From Anaerolineales bacterium (lineage in GTDB: Bacteria; Chloroflexota; Anaerolineae; 4572-78; J111), in NCBI GenBank assembly GCA_015075185.1, contig JABTUW010000006.1, positions 434,001 through 498,000 on the forward strand: a stretch of DNA of 64,000 bases, written 5' to 3'. The notes beneath the pieces were generated by a model. The model had not been told where the DNA came from. It did no database searches and saw only the letters and a program-made list of their open reading frames with translations. The position numbers were made by a program, and so were the translations under genes. Below, piece by piece: positions 16,711 to 23,696 of the stretch; position 1 is the stretch's first letter; each line of letters opens with the position of its first letter.

Positions 16711-17637
16711 ATGTGGGTTTTTATTGTCCGCCGTTTGGTTCAGGCTATGCCGGTTCTGCTCGGTATCTCCGTGCTGACCTTTATCCTCATCTACTATTTG
16801 CCGGCAGACCCGGCCCGCATGTATGCCGGCCCCAGCGCTACGGTGGAAACGGTAGATCGGATCCGCCACGAACTGGGCCTCGACCAGCCGTTGTGGGTGC
16901 AGTACACCCGCTACGTCGAACGGCTGCTGCACGGCGACCTGGGTTTTTCCTATCGCAAGCAGATCGCCGTCACCGACCTTATCCTGAGCCGGATGCCTTA
17001 CACCCTGGCCCTTATCGGCGGCGGTATCCTGGTCGAATTGGTCATCGGCCTGTCGGTGGGAATAGCCTCGGCCCTGGGGCGGGGACGCTGGCCTGACCGG
17101 ATCGGTATGTTTATCGCCCTGCTGGGGGTGTCGGCGCCGCCGTTTTGGCTGGGGCTGCTGCTCCTCTACTGGTTCGGCTTTTTGTTACCCATTTTTCCCC
17201 TGGGCGGGACGGGCAGCCTGGCCCACCTGGTTCTGCCGGCCCTCACCGCCGGTCTGGGCGGAGCGGCCTGGTACGCCCGCATGATGCGCTCGAGCATACT
17301 TGACGTGCTCTCGAATGATTACGTGCGGACAGCGCGGGCCAAGGGCCTGGCCAATCACTGGGTAACGGTGCGGCACGTTTTGCCCAACGCCCTGAACCCA
17401 ATCATCACCATGGCCGGGATGGACATTCCCTGGTTCATCGGCGGCGTGGTGCTGGTCGAGCGAGTTTTCAACTGGCCGGGAGTGGGCCGTATGGCCGTCG
17501 AGGCCATCGAAACGGTGGATGTGCCTCTAATTTTGGGTACGGTTATTTTTACCGCCTGCATGGTGGTCTTGAGCGGGATTTTGATAGACGCAGTGCAAAG
17601 CCTGGTTGACCCGCGCATCCGCCACAGCCAGTCATAG
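16711..17637 (+). CDS. Peptide-type ABC transporter permease (DppB-like)
   Basis: Second inner-membrane permease of the importer. It opens with 'FIVRRLVQAMPVLLGISVLT', the standard DppB/OppB N-terminus, followed by 'LGLDQPLWVQYTRYV' and 'GDLGFSYR'. The ATPase-docking motif is 'ARAKGLANHWVTVRHVLPNA'. I start at the ATG at 16711 on homology grounds; a GTG 39 bases upstream would add 13 unrelated residues, and neither has a good ribosome binding site. Length is 308 residues. No ATPase gene follows; the next gene is an amidase, so the ATPases must be encoded elsewhere. Confidence 0.92.
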   Translation: MWVFIVRRLVQAMPVLLGISVLTFILIYYLPADPARMYAGPSATVETVDRIRHELGLDQPLWVQYTRYVERLLHGDLGFSYRKQIAVTDLILSRMPYTLALIGGGILVELVIGLSVGIASALGRGRWPDRIGMFIALLGVSAPPFWLGLLLLYWFGFLLPIFPLGGTGSLAHLVLPALTAGLGGAAWYARMMRSSILDVLSNDYVRTARAKGLANHWVTVRHVLPNALNPIITMAGMDIPWFIGGVVLVERVFNWPGVGRMAVEAIETVDVPLILGTVIFTACMVVLSGILIDAVQSLVDPRIRHSQS

Positions 17638-17666
17638 CCAACCAATCACGGCACCTAAGCCAAAAT

Positions 17667-17746
17667 GGTCCACAGATAGACACAGACGGCCTCAGATAAA
17701 AGACAAATGCTAAAAATCATCTGTGAAAATCTGGGTGCATCTGTGG
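17667..17746. repeat. Inverted repeat, CCACAGAT family, copy 2
   Basis: GGTCCACAGAT at the left and ATCTGTGGA at the right enclose internal CACAGA and ATCTGTG units. Its ends match copy 1 at 15527. It lies between the DppB-like permease and the acetamidase, so two copies and the AATTGTG element punctuate the same operon. Confidence 0.85.
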
Positions 17747-17799
17747 ATTATAATTCTTGCAGGTAGCACAAAATATTATTATGCAAAGGAGCTAATTCT

Positions 17800-18729
17800 A
17801 TGGCTACACATCATCTGGACGATACCCAACCCCATGCGTGTTGGGACAACTCTCTCCCGCCGCGGGTACGTATTCAACCCGGCGACACGGTAGTATTTGA
17901 AACACTGGAGGCTTCGGCCAACCAGATTACCCCCAGTTCAGGCCACGATGCGGTCGCAAATCTGAGTTTCGACCCGATCCATCCCCTGACCGGCCCGGTC
18001 TACGTGGAAGGGGCAGAACCTGGCGATACGCTGGAAGTGGAGATTGTCAGCATCCAACATAAAGGCTGGGGTTGGAACGGAGTTATTCCTGGCTTTGGGT
18101 TGTTAGGTGAGGACTTTGCTGTCCCTTATTTACATCATTATAAAATTGAGGGTGAGGTTTGCCACTTCAGCGACAAGATTCAGATCCCTTATGAACCGCA
18201 CTGTGGGGTGATGGGTGTAGCTCCACGCGATGCGGGCCGGCTGACCACCATCCCCCCGCGCGAGAATGGCGGTAATATTGATATTCGTCACCTCAACCCT
18301 GGCGTGCGGGTCTTTTTCCCGGTACTGGTTCCTGGCGCGCTCTTCTCCTGCGGCGACTGCCACTCGGCGATGGGGGATGGTGAGGTGAACGGGACCGGCA
18401 TTGAAACGCCGATGACCGTCACGCTTAAATTTAACCTGCATCAAGGCAAAACTATCCCGGAACTGCGTTTTATCACCCCGCCCGGCAAGAAATTAACTGT
18501 GGCCGATGAAGGCGGCTACTATGTGGCTACGGCGCACGGCCCCGACCTGTTCAAAAATGCCCAACAGGCGGTCCGCTACATCATTGACTACCTGGAAGCC
18601 GAACACGGCCTGACCCGCGAGCAGGGATACTGCCTGTGCGGCGCTGCCGTAGATTTGAAAATCAGCGAAATTGTGGATGCGCCCAACTGGATTGTCTCGG
18701 CCTATCTGCCGTTGAGCATTTTTAAGTAG
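17800..18729 (+). CDS. Acetamidase/formamidase family protein
   Basis: FmdA/AmdA-type amidohydrolase that releases ammonia from formamide or acetamide. Family features are 'VYVEGAEPGDTLEVEI' near residue 68, 'CGVMGVAPRDAGRLTTIPPRENGGN' in family form, and 'FSCGDCHSAMGDGEVNGTGIE' with clustered Cys, His and Asp likely to bind metal. The 309 residues fit the family. It is cytoplasmic, with no signal peptide. It follows the peptide-type importer after one repeat and ends at a strong terminator, so it is probably the last gene of that operon and may process an imported amide. Confidence 0.92.
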   Translation: MATHHLDDTQPHACWDNSLPPRVRIQPGDTVVFETLEASANQITPSSGHDAVANLSFDPIHPLTGPVYVEGAEPGDTLEVEIVSIQHKGWGWNGVIPGFGLLGEDFAVPYLHHYKIEGEVCHFSDKIQIPYEPHCGVMGVAPRDAGRLTTIPPRENGGNIDIRHLNPGVRVFFPVLVPGALFSCGDCHSAMGDGEVNGTGIETPMTVTLKFNLHQGKTIPELRFITPPGKKLTVADEGGYYVATAHGPDLFKNAQQAVRYIIDYLEAEHGLTREQGYCLCGAAVDLKISEIVDAPNWIVSAYLPLSIFK

Positions 18730-18743
18730 CCAGTGGTAACTTA

Positions 18744-18783
18744 AAAGCGGGAGTCCAAAGTGTCCTCTGGACTCCTGCTTTAT
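18744..18783. terminator. Bidirectional terminator between convergent genes
   Basis: AAAGCGGGAGTCCA (18744-18757) pairs with TGGACTCCTGCTTT (18768-18781) with one mismatch, with A residues at the left and T residues at the right. It serves the acetamidase on the plus strand and the DinB-like gene on the minus strand. Confidence 0.88.
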
Positions 18784-19262
18784 TATGGGGTAAGCCGGTC
18801 ACGAAAGGCGGCGATTTGGGCGCTGTGTTCCCGTTTGTGGCCGTAGTAAGTATAAACGATAAAATCGTCCAGGTCGTATTCTGAGCCATACCAGGGCAGC
18901 GCGCCGTTTTGCCGGTAGGTCTCGGCGGGGATACGGGCGGCCAGGGCCATTGCTTGGGCGTGGGCGTCGTTTAATTCGGCCAGCACCTCGGCCATCGTCT
19001 TATCCCGGCGGAGAGCCACCTCCTTGTCGTTGAATTGCTGCAAGCCTGCTCCCATTTTTTCCAGATAGGGGGTCGGGCCGCCCTCCAAAAACCCAGACAG
19101 TACCTCGACCAGGGCATGCTCATAAGAGGCCAGGTGAGCGATGATCTCCTTGACCGACCAGACGCCGCAGGCCCCCGGAGTATCCAGCTCGCCTTCGGGA
19201 AAATCCTTCAGTGTACCAAGTAGCGTCAGTTGCCCATATTTCAGAATATCAACTGTGTTCAT
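18783..19262 (-). CDS. DinB-like four-helix protein (ClbS/DfsB type)
   Basis: Small cytoplasmic protein of the DinB/ClbS four-helix superfamily. 'GACGVWSVKEIIAHLASYEHAL' is the typical signature, with a His that may bind metal. A C-terminal 'YYGHKREHSAQI' supplies two more His. I start at the ATG at 19262, seven bases after AGGAGG, giving 159 residues; a longer frame upstream overlaps the acyltransferase gene and is not needed. The start overlaps the end of that gene by 14 bp, so the pair is probably translationally coupled. Members include detoxifying enzymes, but the substrate here is unknown. Confidence 0.85.
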   Translation of the reverse strand: MNTVDILKYGQLTLLGTLKDFPEGELDTPGACGVWSVKEIIAHLASYEHALVEVLSGFLEGGPTPYLEKMGAGLQQFNDKEVALRRDKTMAEVLAELNDAHAQAMALAARIPAETYRQNGALPWYGSEYDLDDFIVYTYYGHKREHSAQIAAFRDRLTP

Positions 19263-19983
19263 GGGTTCCTCCTCCTGATTTTTTGTGATGGCCTCTAGAA
19301 AGTTGCAGCCCGCTTGGCTCAGCTGTCTCATTATTAGCCTGATTTTCAAGGGTATGACCCCAACGTTTGAATAACATTGGAACAGACTCAAGGACATCAA
19401 AGCGAATAGGATAACGCTTCTGGCCCCAATAGGGGCGAGCGTGCCCCAATACGGTAATATGGTAGCCAATACTTTGGCACAAGCGGATCATAGCCGGGAC
19501 CGCTGCCCCGCACAGATAACGAAAACCGCGGCTTTGTATTTCAAACCATGTGTAACCTAACAGTCCTGCAAAGATTCGATGCTGGTAATCACTGCAACTC
19601 CTGGCGATAATGGCTCGCCCTCCATCAACCACCTGTCCTTGTGGCTCGACTCTCAACCCAAATTCTACTTCGGTTGGCAGTAATTTTCCGGCGCTGGGAA
19701 AGACGAGGCGAGTAGTTGCGACCAGTTTATGCCCCTTCCAACCCAGCAGATGAACTGCTTCAGCATCGTAAACATCTTGTTCAAGTTCGCCTGGAAACTT
19801 CTCTGCGTCAGCCCAGCCACGTGTGGTTACTACTTCGTATCTTAGCCGGTAGGCCGCCTCTCGTTCGGCGGACGACTGGGCTACGGTAAAGCGGACAGGC
19901 GTTGCCTGAGCAATGAACTGAGCCGCTATCGTATTGGCAACGGTCTGGGCCAGGGGAATGCTATTATGCTCGAAATCAACCAT
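19249..19983 (-). CDS. LuxI/FeeM-like N-acyltransferase (autoinducer-synthase fold)
   Basis: GNAT-fold protein resembling acyl-homoserine-lactone synthases and N-acyl amino acid synthases. After about 40 residues comes 'AYRLRYEVVTTRGW', the region that in LuxI-type enzymes holds the conserved Arg and Trp of the acyl pocket. Then follow 'DVYDAEAVHLLGWKG', 'LVATTRLVFPSAGKLLPTE' and 'VVDGGRAIIARSCSD', in the order expected of that superfamily. The C-terminal 40 residues are polar and probably disordered. It lies between a secreted protein upstream and the DinB-like gene downstream. The product is not known; a lipid-like signal or lipid-modified amine is inference. Confidence 0.7.
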   Translation of the reverse strand: MVDFEHNSIPLAQTVANTIAAQFIAQATPVRFTVAQSSAEREAAYRLRYEVVTTRGWADAEKFPGELEQDVYDAEAVHLLGWKGHKLVATTRLVFPSAGKLLPTEVEFGLRVEPQGQVVDGGRAIIARSCSDYQHRIFAGLLGYTWFEIQSRGFRYLCGAAVPAMIRLCQSIGYHITVLGHARPYWGQKRYPIRFDVLESVPMLFKRWGHTLENQANNETAEPSGLQLSRGHHKKSGGGTHEHS

Positions 19984-20025
19984 AACCGTGTTGTTTCACA
20001 TCCTTGCCGTTGCGTATTCTCAGAT

Positions 20026-20757
20026 TCAGGGGGAGTCGCGATTTAATTGAGGTAAAAACGTGGATTGGCCGGTTGTGACGGCATTGCCGGCAAGCAAGAC
20101 AAACGAGATGGGGGGACCAGGATCGGTGCGGGTTCCGTTGCCTACCGTTGAGAAGCGGTAAAATAGATTAGATTGTCCAAACTGGTAACTCTGACCACCT
20201 AAGCTAAAGGGAGTAGCGCTGAGTTGGGCAACCTCACCCACTCCCGTGGCCAAACCCTTGTTGCTTGATTGGACCAGAAGAATATCCTGGTAACGCAGCG
20301 AGGCGGTGGCAATGGGGGTACCACTGGCAAAAGACGCCGGGTCGTTAAAGTCTCGATTGGGGGGTGATTGAGTAAAGTAAAAGGTGATAGTACCTTGGGA
20401 GTCAATAACAAAAACATCGGATAATATAGCTCGCGAAGTTAACGTTGCAGTGGCCACATAAGTGAAGCGGGCGGTATCCTCTGATGCGGCAGTCGGGTTG
20501 GAATAGATCTGGGCATTACTTAAGTTTTTAATGTAGGTCAGATAGCCAAAACCGGTGAAGTTAAACCCGTTCTGGTTGATCCGACCAATAAATTCGAAAG
20601 CGTTCTGTCCGACTGGAGCCACACCAACTTGCTGAGATGCCGCTTGAGCAGACATGAGTTGCAAGCCTGCTATTAGTAGCAGCGTTGTAGCTAATAATAC
20701 CCCTACAACCAGGCTAAAGTAGCGGTTTGTTAATTTAGGAATTACACTAACGCCCAT
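20026..20757 (-). CDS. Secreted protein of unknown function (243 aa)
   Basis: An N-terminal signal sequence is clear: basic start, hydrophobic core near residues 15-35 ('FSLVVGVLLATTLLLIAGL') and a likely cleavage after 'AQAA' at about residue 40. The mature part is rich in Asn, Gln, Ser, Thr, Phe and Tyr with alternating hydrophobics, suggesting beta structure. It has no cysteines or recognised domain. It starts after GAAGGGGG and is preceded by an operator-like palindrome at 20781-20800. It is the first gene of a minus-strand run with the LuxI/FeeM-like and DinB-like genes. Confidence 0.75.
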   Translation of the reverse strand: MGVSVIPKLTNRYFSLVVGVLLATTLLLIAGLQLMSAQAASQQVGVAPVGQNAFEFIGRINQNGFNFTGFGYLTYIKNLSNAQIYSNPTAASEDTARFTYVATATLTSRAILSDVFVIDSQGTITFYFTQSPPNRDFNDPASFASGTPIATASLRYQDILLVQSSNKGLATGVGEVAQLSATPFSLGGQSYQFGQSNLFYRFSTVGNGTRTDPGPPISFVLLAGNAVTTGQSTFLPQLNRDSP

Positions 20758-21299
20758 CGTTTTTTCCCCCTTCAGCAGACGTGAATTTTTAAATATTCAC
20801 TCGACCCTTACGAGCCGATATATCCTGGCCTTTGGCTTTCCATAAGCAGTGTCTTATCGAAAGTACACAGTAAAATGACATTCTGGCAAAAGGCGGGGTC
20901 AGTAGTTCTGACGTTCAGCGGAGACAGTGAAGATAACCCACTATGGAGATCTGGGATGGGATTGAAGATGGCAGTCAGCGCGACTAAAGCGCTGGCTGTA
21001 AGAAAAATTTGCGCGATCCTGGAAGAGAGATCGTGTTGCTGGTGCCGCAACTGGATGATAGTGGATGGTAACAATGTACCGGCGTGATGAACCGAAGACC
21101 CGCGGTAGTGTGGTCCACAATGGCAGCAGTCATCAGTACCCCCTCACGATATTGTAACATGCTCCGGGTATATCGTCACATTTTACACCCTAATTTTGGC
21201 TAAGCATGTCCTCGCTGACCGGCTAAAAGCCAATATGAGGACAAAGAGAGAACAGAGGTACCTCTCACTTTGCTTCAATGGGGCTGCGGGAGGATAGGG
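20758..21299. other. 542-bp intergenic region between rfbB and the secreted-protein gene
   Basis: I see no convincing gene. A frame of 88 codons on the minus strand (20808-21074) lacks a ribosome binding site and has no recognisable content. The region holds a palindrome GTGAAT-TTTTAAAT-ATTCAC at 20781-20800 just upstream of the secreted-protein start. A minus-strand TTGCCA (20889-20884) and TACTTT (20865-20860) 18 bp apart could be its promoter. A composite hairpin with TGTCCTC/GAGGACA ends (21207-21213 and 21237-21243) and inner GGCT/AGCC pairing lies 57 bp beyond the rfbB stop codon. Confidence 0.5.
20781..20800. promoter_or_regulatory. Operator-like palindrome upstream of the secreted-protein gene
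   Basis: GTGAAT and ATTCAC flank an 8-bp AT-rich centre. It lies 24-43 bp before the start codon, where a repressor or activator could act. No binding protein is identified. Confidence 0.35.
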
Positions 21300-22322
21300 C
21301 TAGTTTTTAATCTCGCGCCCGGCGTATTGGCGCTGGTAATATTCCTGATAATGGTTGCCGCTTTTGATCTTGCGCCACCACCATTCGTTGTCTACATACC
21401 ACCTGACCGTAGCCGCGATAGCCTGCTCGAAGCTGTGGGCGCTGCGCCAGCCCAGGGCCTGGATTTTGCTGCAATCGAGGGCATAGCGCCGGTCGTGGCC
21501 GGGGCGGTCGGTGATGGGTTGGATCAGGCTGTCGGGCTTGTCGAGCAGTTTGAGGATCAGGCGGGCCATCTCGATATTGGTGGTTTCGACGCCGGTGCCG
21601 AGGTTGTAGATTTCGCCCACCTGACCCTGGCGCAGCACTACGTCAATGCCTTCGCAGTGGTCCTGTACGTACTGGTAATCGCGCATTTGCAGGCCGTCAC
21701 CGTAGAGCGGTAGGGGTTTATTGTCAATGGCGTTGGTAATAAAGAGGGGGACGGCCTTCTCCGGGTACTGGTAGGGGCCGATGTTGTTGCTGCCGCGGGT
21801 GATGGTAACGGGTAGATTGAAGCTGGTGTAATAGGCCAGGCACATCAAATCGCCGCCCGCTTTGGCCGCCGAGTAGGGGCTGCGCGTGTGCAGTTTGTCG
21901 GTTTCTTTAGAGCGGCCTTCCAGCACCGCGCCGTAGACTTCGTCGGTGCTGATCTGGTGATAGCGCTCGATCTGATACTTCTTGGCTGCCTCTAAAAGGA
22001 TATAAGTGCCGTACACGTCGGTTTGAATAAAGCCGCCCGGCTCCATCAACGAGCGATCTACGTGGGTTTCGGCGGCGAAGTTGACGATAGTGTCAATATT
22101 GTAGCGCCCCATGACTTCGTCAACTTCGTGGGGATGGCAAATATCGCCCTGGTAGAAGTGATAACGCGGATTTTCTTCCACCGGGATCAGATTGTCCAGA
22201 TTGCCCGCATAAGTAAGCTTGTCGAAGACAACGATGTTGACGTCATCGTATTTGTTGAGCATCAACTGGACAAAGTTCGAGCCGATAAAACCGGCCCCAC
22301 CGGTGACCAAGATATTTTTCAT
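21300..22322 (-). CDS. rfbB: dTDP-glucose 4,6-dehydratase
   Basis: Converts dTDP-glucose to dTDP-4-keto-6-deoxyglucose, the branch point to rhamnose and other deoxysugars of surface polysaccharides. The N-terminal 'GGAGFIGSNF' (residues 8-17) binds NAD. The catalytic 'STDEVYG' gives T126, D127 and E128, and 'YSAAKAGGD' gives Y150 and K154 of the short-chain dehydrogenase active site. The 340 residues match the family. No rfbA, rfbC or rfbD is nearby, so the rest of the pathway lies elsewhere. A GGAGG-like site precedes the ATG at 22322. Confidence 0.95.
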   Translation of the reverse strand: MKNILVTGGAGFIGSNFVQLMLNKYDDVNIVVFDKLTYAGNLDNLIPVEENPRYHFYQGDICHPHEVDEVMGRYNIDTIVNFAAETHVDRSLMEPGGFIQTDVYGTYILLEAAKKYQIERYHQISTDEVYGAVLEGRSKETDKLHTRSPYSAAKAGGDLMCLAYYTSFNLPVTITRGSNNIGPYQYPEKAVPLFITNAIDNKPLPLYGDGLQMRDYQYVQDHCEGIDVVLRQGQVGEIYNLGTGVETTNIEMARLILKLLDKPDSLIQPITDRPGHDRRYALDCSKIQALGWRSAHSFEQAIAATVRWYVDNEWWWRKIKSGNHYQEYYQRQYAGREIKN

Positions 22323-22419
22323 TACAATTGCCTCCAGAGTGGAAATATTTTAACACCGTCCATTTTAGTAGAGAAAAGTATGAAGTCAGTGTGAAAAAAG
22401 TTAGAAGATGGTTGGAAAA

Positions 22420-23619
22420 CTAGCCGGTAACATCCGATTGAACGACGCGAACAGATCGCCGCTGTAAGGCAGCATAGGCCAAAATACAGGCCAGGCCCAG
22501 CAGCGGGGGAAAAACTAACAGTTGCAGGCCGGTGGCTAAAGAGGAATTGTCGGCCACAAAGCCGGTAAACGATGCGCCCAGGCCGCCCGGCGCCCAGCCC
22601 ACACCCATAACCAGGGCTGAGGCAAAACCAACCCCGTAAGGCCAGGTTTCCTGAGCCATAATCACGGCGACAGGAAAGGTCAGGCCGATGAGCGCCCCCA
22701 CCAACCCAACCAGCAAAAGCTGCCACAGGCCGCTGGCGTGCAGAAAAAGCCACAACGCCGGCCCGATTAAAACCATGCTGATCACAAACACCTGCCAGCC
22801 TCCAATCCGGTCAGACAGGCTGCCGCCGGTCAGGCTGCCGACGCCGGTAGCTACGGCAAAAACAGCCAACATTTGCCCACCCAGGGCCAGCGAGCCGGTC
22901 TGGCTCTGAATCCATTCCGGCAAATAAGTCACAAAGCCTACCTGCACCCACGAGCGGCACATGACCGCCACAACCAGTAAGATCAGGCCCCGCCTGGTTG
23001 CGCTGTCCATCGCCGCCAGCGCAGGACGGTGGGGCGAATGGTGCGGGAGCCGGCCGGACTCAATTTGAGCCTCTCGACCCAATTGCCAGTGCAGTATCAA
23101 GCCGACCAGCAGCGCGATAGGAATCAGGATAGTGGTTCCCGGCAGGCCCAGCCAGGCGATGCCCGCTGCCACCAGCAGCGGACTCAGGGCTGAGCCGAAG
23201 TTGCCGCCCACGGCAAAAATAGATTGGGATTTCCCGCGATTCTTGCCGGTGTTGGCTGAGGCCAGGGTCGCCCCGGCCGGGTGAAATGCCGCCGAGCCGA
23301 GAACGCCCAGCCCAACCAGCCCGATTAGCGAGAGATAGTTCCAGGTAAAGCCAACCAACCCCAACAGCGTTCCCATCCAGATTATGCTCAAAACGGTTAT
23401 CCGCCGCGCTCCCCACTGGTCGCTCAAATGGCCGAAGACGGGCTGCAGCAGCGCCTCGCTCAAACCGGCGACGAGGGCGATCACTCCAATCTGGCTGTAG
23501 GTCAGGCCCAGGGTGGTGATGAGAATAGGATAAAGCACCGGTAAAAAATTGCCGCACAATTCAATGGTAAAATGGGCCAGAGCCACCAGAAACACGGCTC
23601 GGGTGAAAAAAGACGTCAT
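22420..23619 (-). CDS. MFS transporter, fosmidomycin-resistance (Fsr)-like
   Basis: Twelve-span major facilitator. The N-terminal 'ALAHFTIELCGNFLPVLYP' and 'GLTYSQIGVIALVAGLSEAL' closely follow the Fsr subgroup. 'FGHLSDQWGARRITVLS' is the loop 2-3 motif of the superfamily, and 'AFHPAGATLASANTGKNRGK' is a typical Fsr segment. Length is 399 residues. It is preceded on the minus strand by the DsbA-cyclophilin gene and its terminator, so it probably has its own promoter. The natural substrate is not known; Fsr members export small drugs and other organic anions. Confidence 0.88.
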   Translation of the reverse strand: MTSFFTRAVFLVALAHFTIELCGNFLPVLYPILITTLGLTYSQIGVIALVAGLSEALLQPVFGHLSDQWGARRITVLSIIWMGTLLGLVGFTWNYLSLIGLVGLGVLGSAAFHPAGATLASANTGKNRGKSQSIFAVGGNFGSALSPLLVAAGIAWLGLPGTTILIPIALLVGLILHWQLGREAQIESGRLPHHSPHRPALAAMDSATRRGLILLVVAVMCRSWVQVGFVTYLPEWIQSQTGSLALGGQMLAVFAVATGVGSLTGGSLSDRIGGWQVFVISMVLIGPALWLFLHASGLWQLLLVGLVGALIGLTFPVAVIMAQETWPYGVGFASALVMGVGWAPGGLGASFTGFVADNSSLATGLQLLVFPPLLGLACILAYAALQRRSVRVVQSDVTG

Positions 23620-23643
23620 ATCGAGGGTCCTCTTAAGTATAGA

Positions 23644-23668
23644 AAAACGCCCCGGTTGGGGGCGTTTT
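23644..23668 (-). terminator. Intrinsic terminator of the DsbA-cyclophilin gene
   Basis: On the minus strand AACGCCCC pairs with GGGGCGTT around a short loop (23644-23653 with 23659-23668 over 10 bp on the plus strand), followed by a T-run. It lies 29 bp after the stop codon. Confidence 0.88.
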
Positions 23669-23696
23669 CTTTTGCTGTACAGGGTTGACTGCCCGC

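Noticed and set aside
20808..21074. 88-codon frame on the minus strand between rfbB and the secreted-protein gene
   Set aside because: No ribosome binding site, no recognisable domain, and composition like intergenic DNA; treated as non-coding.
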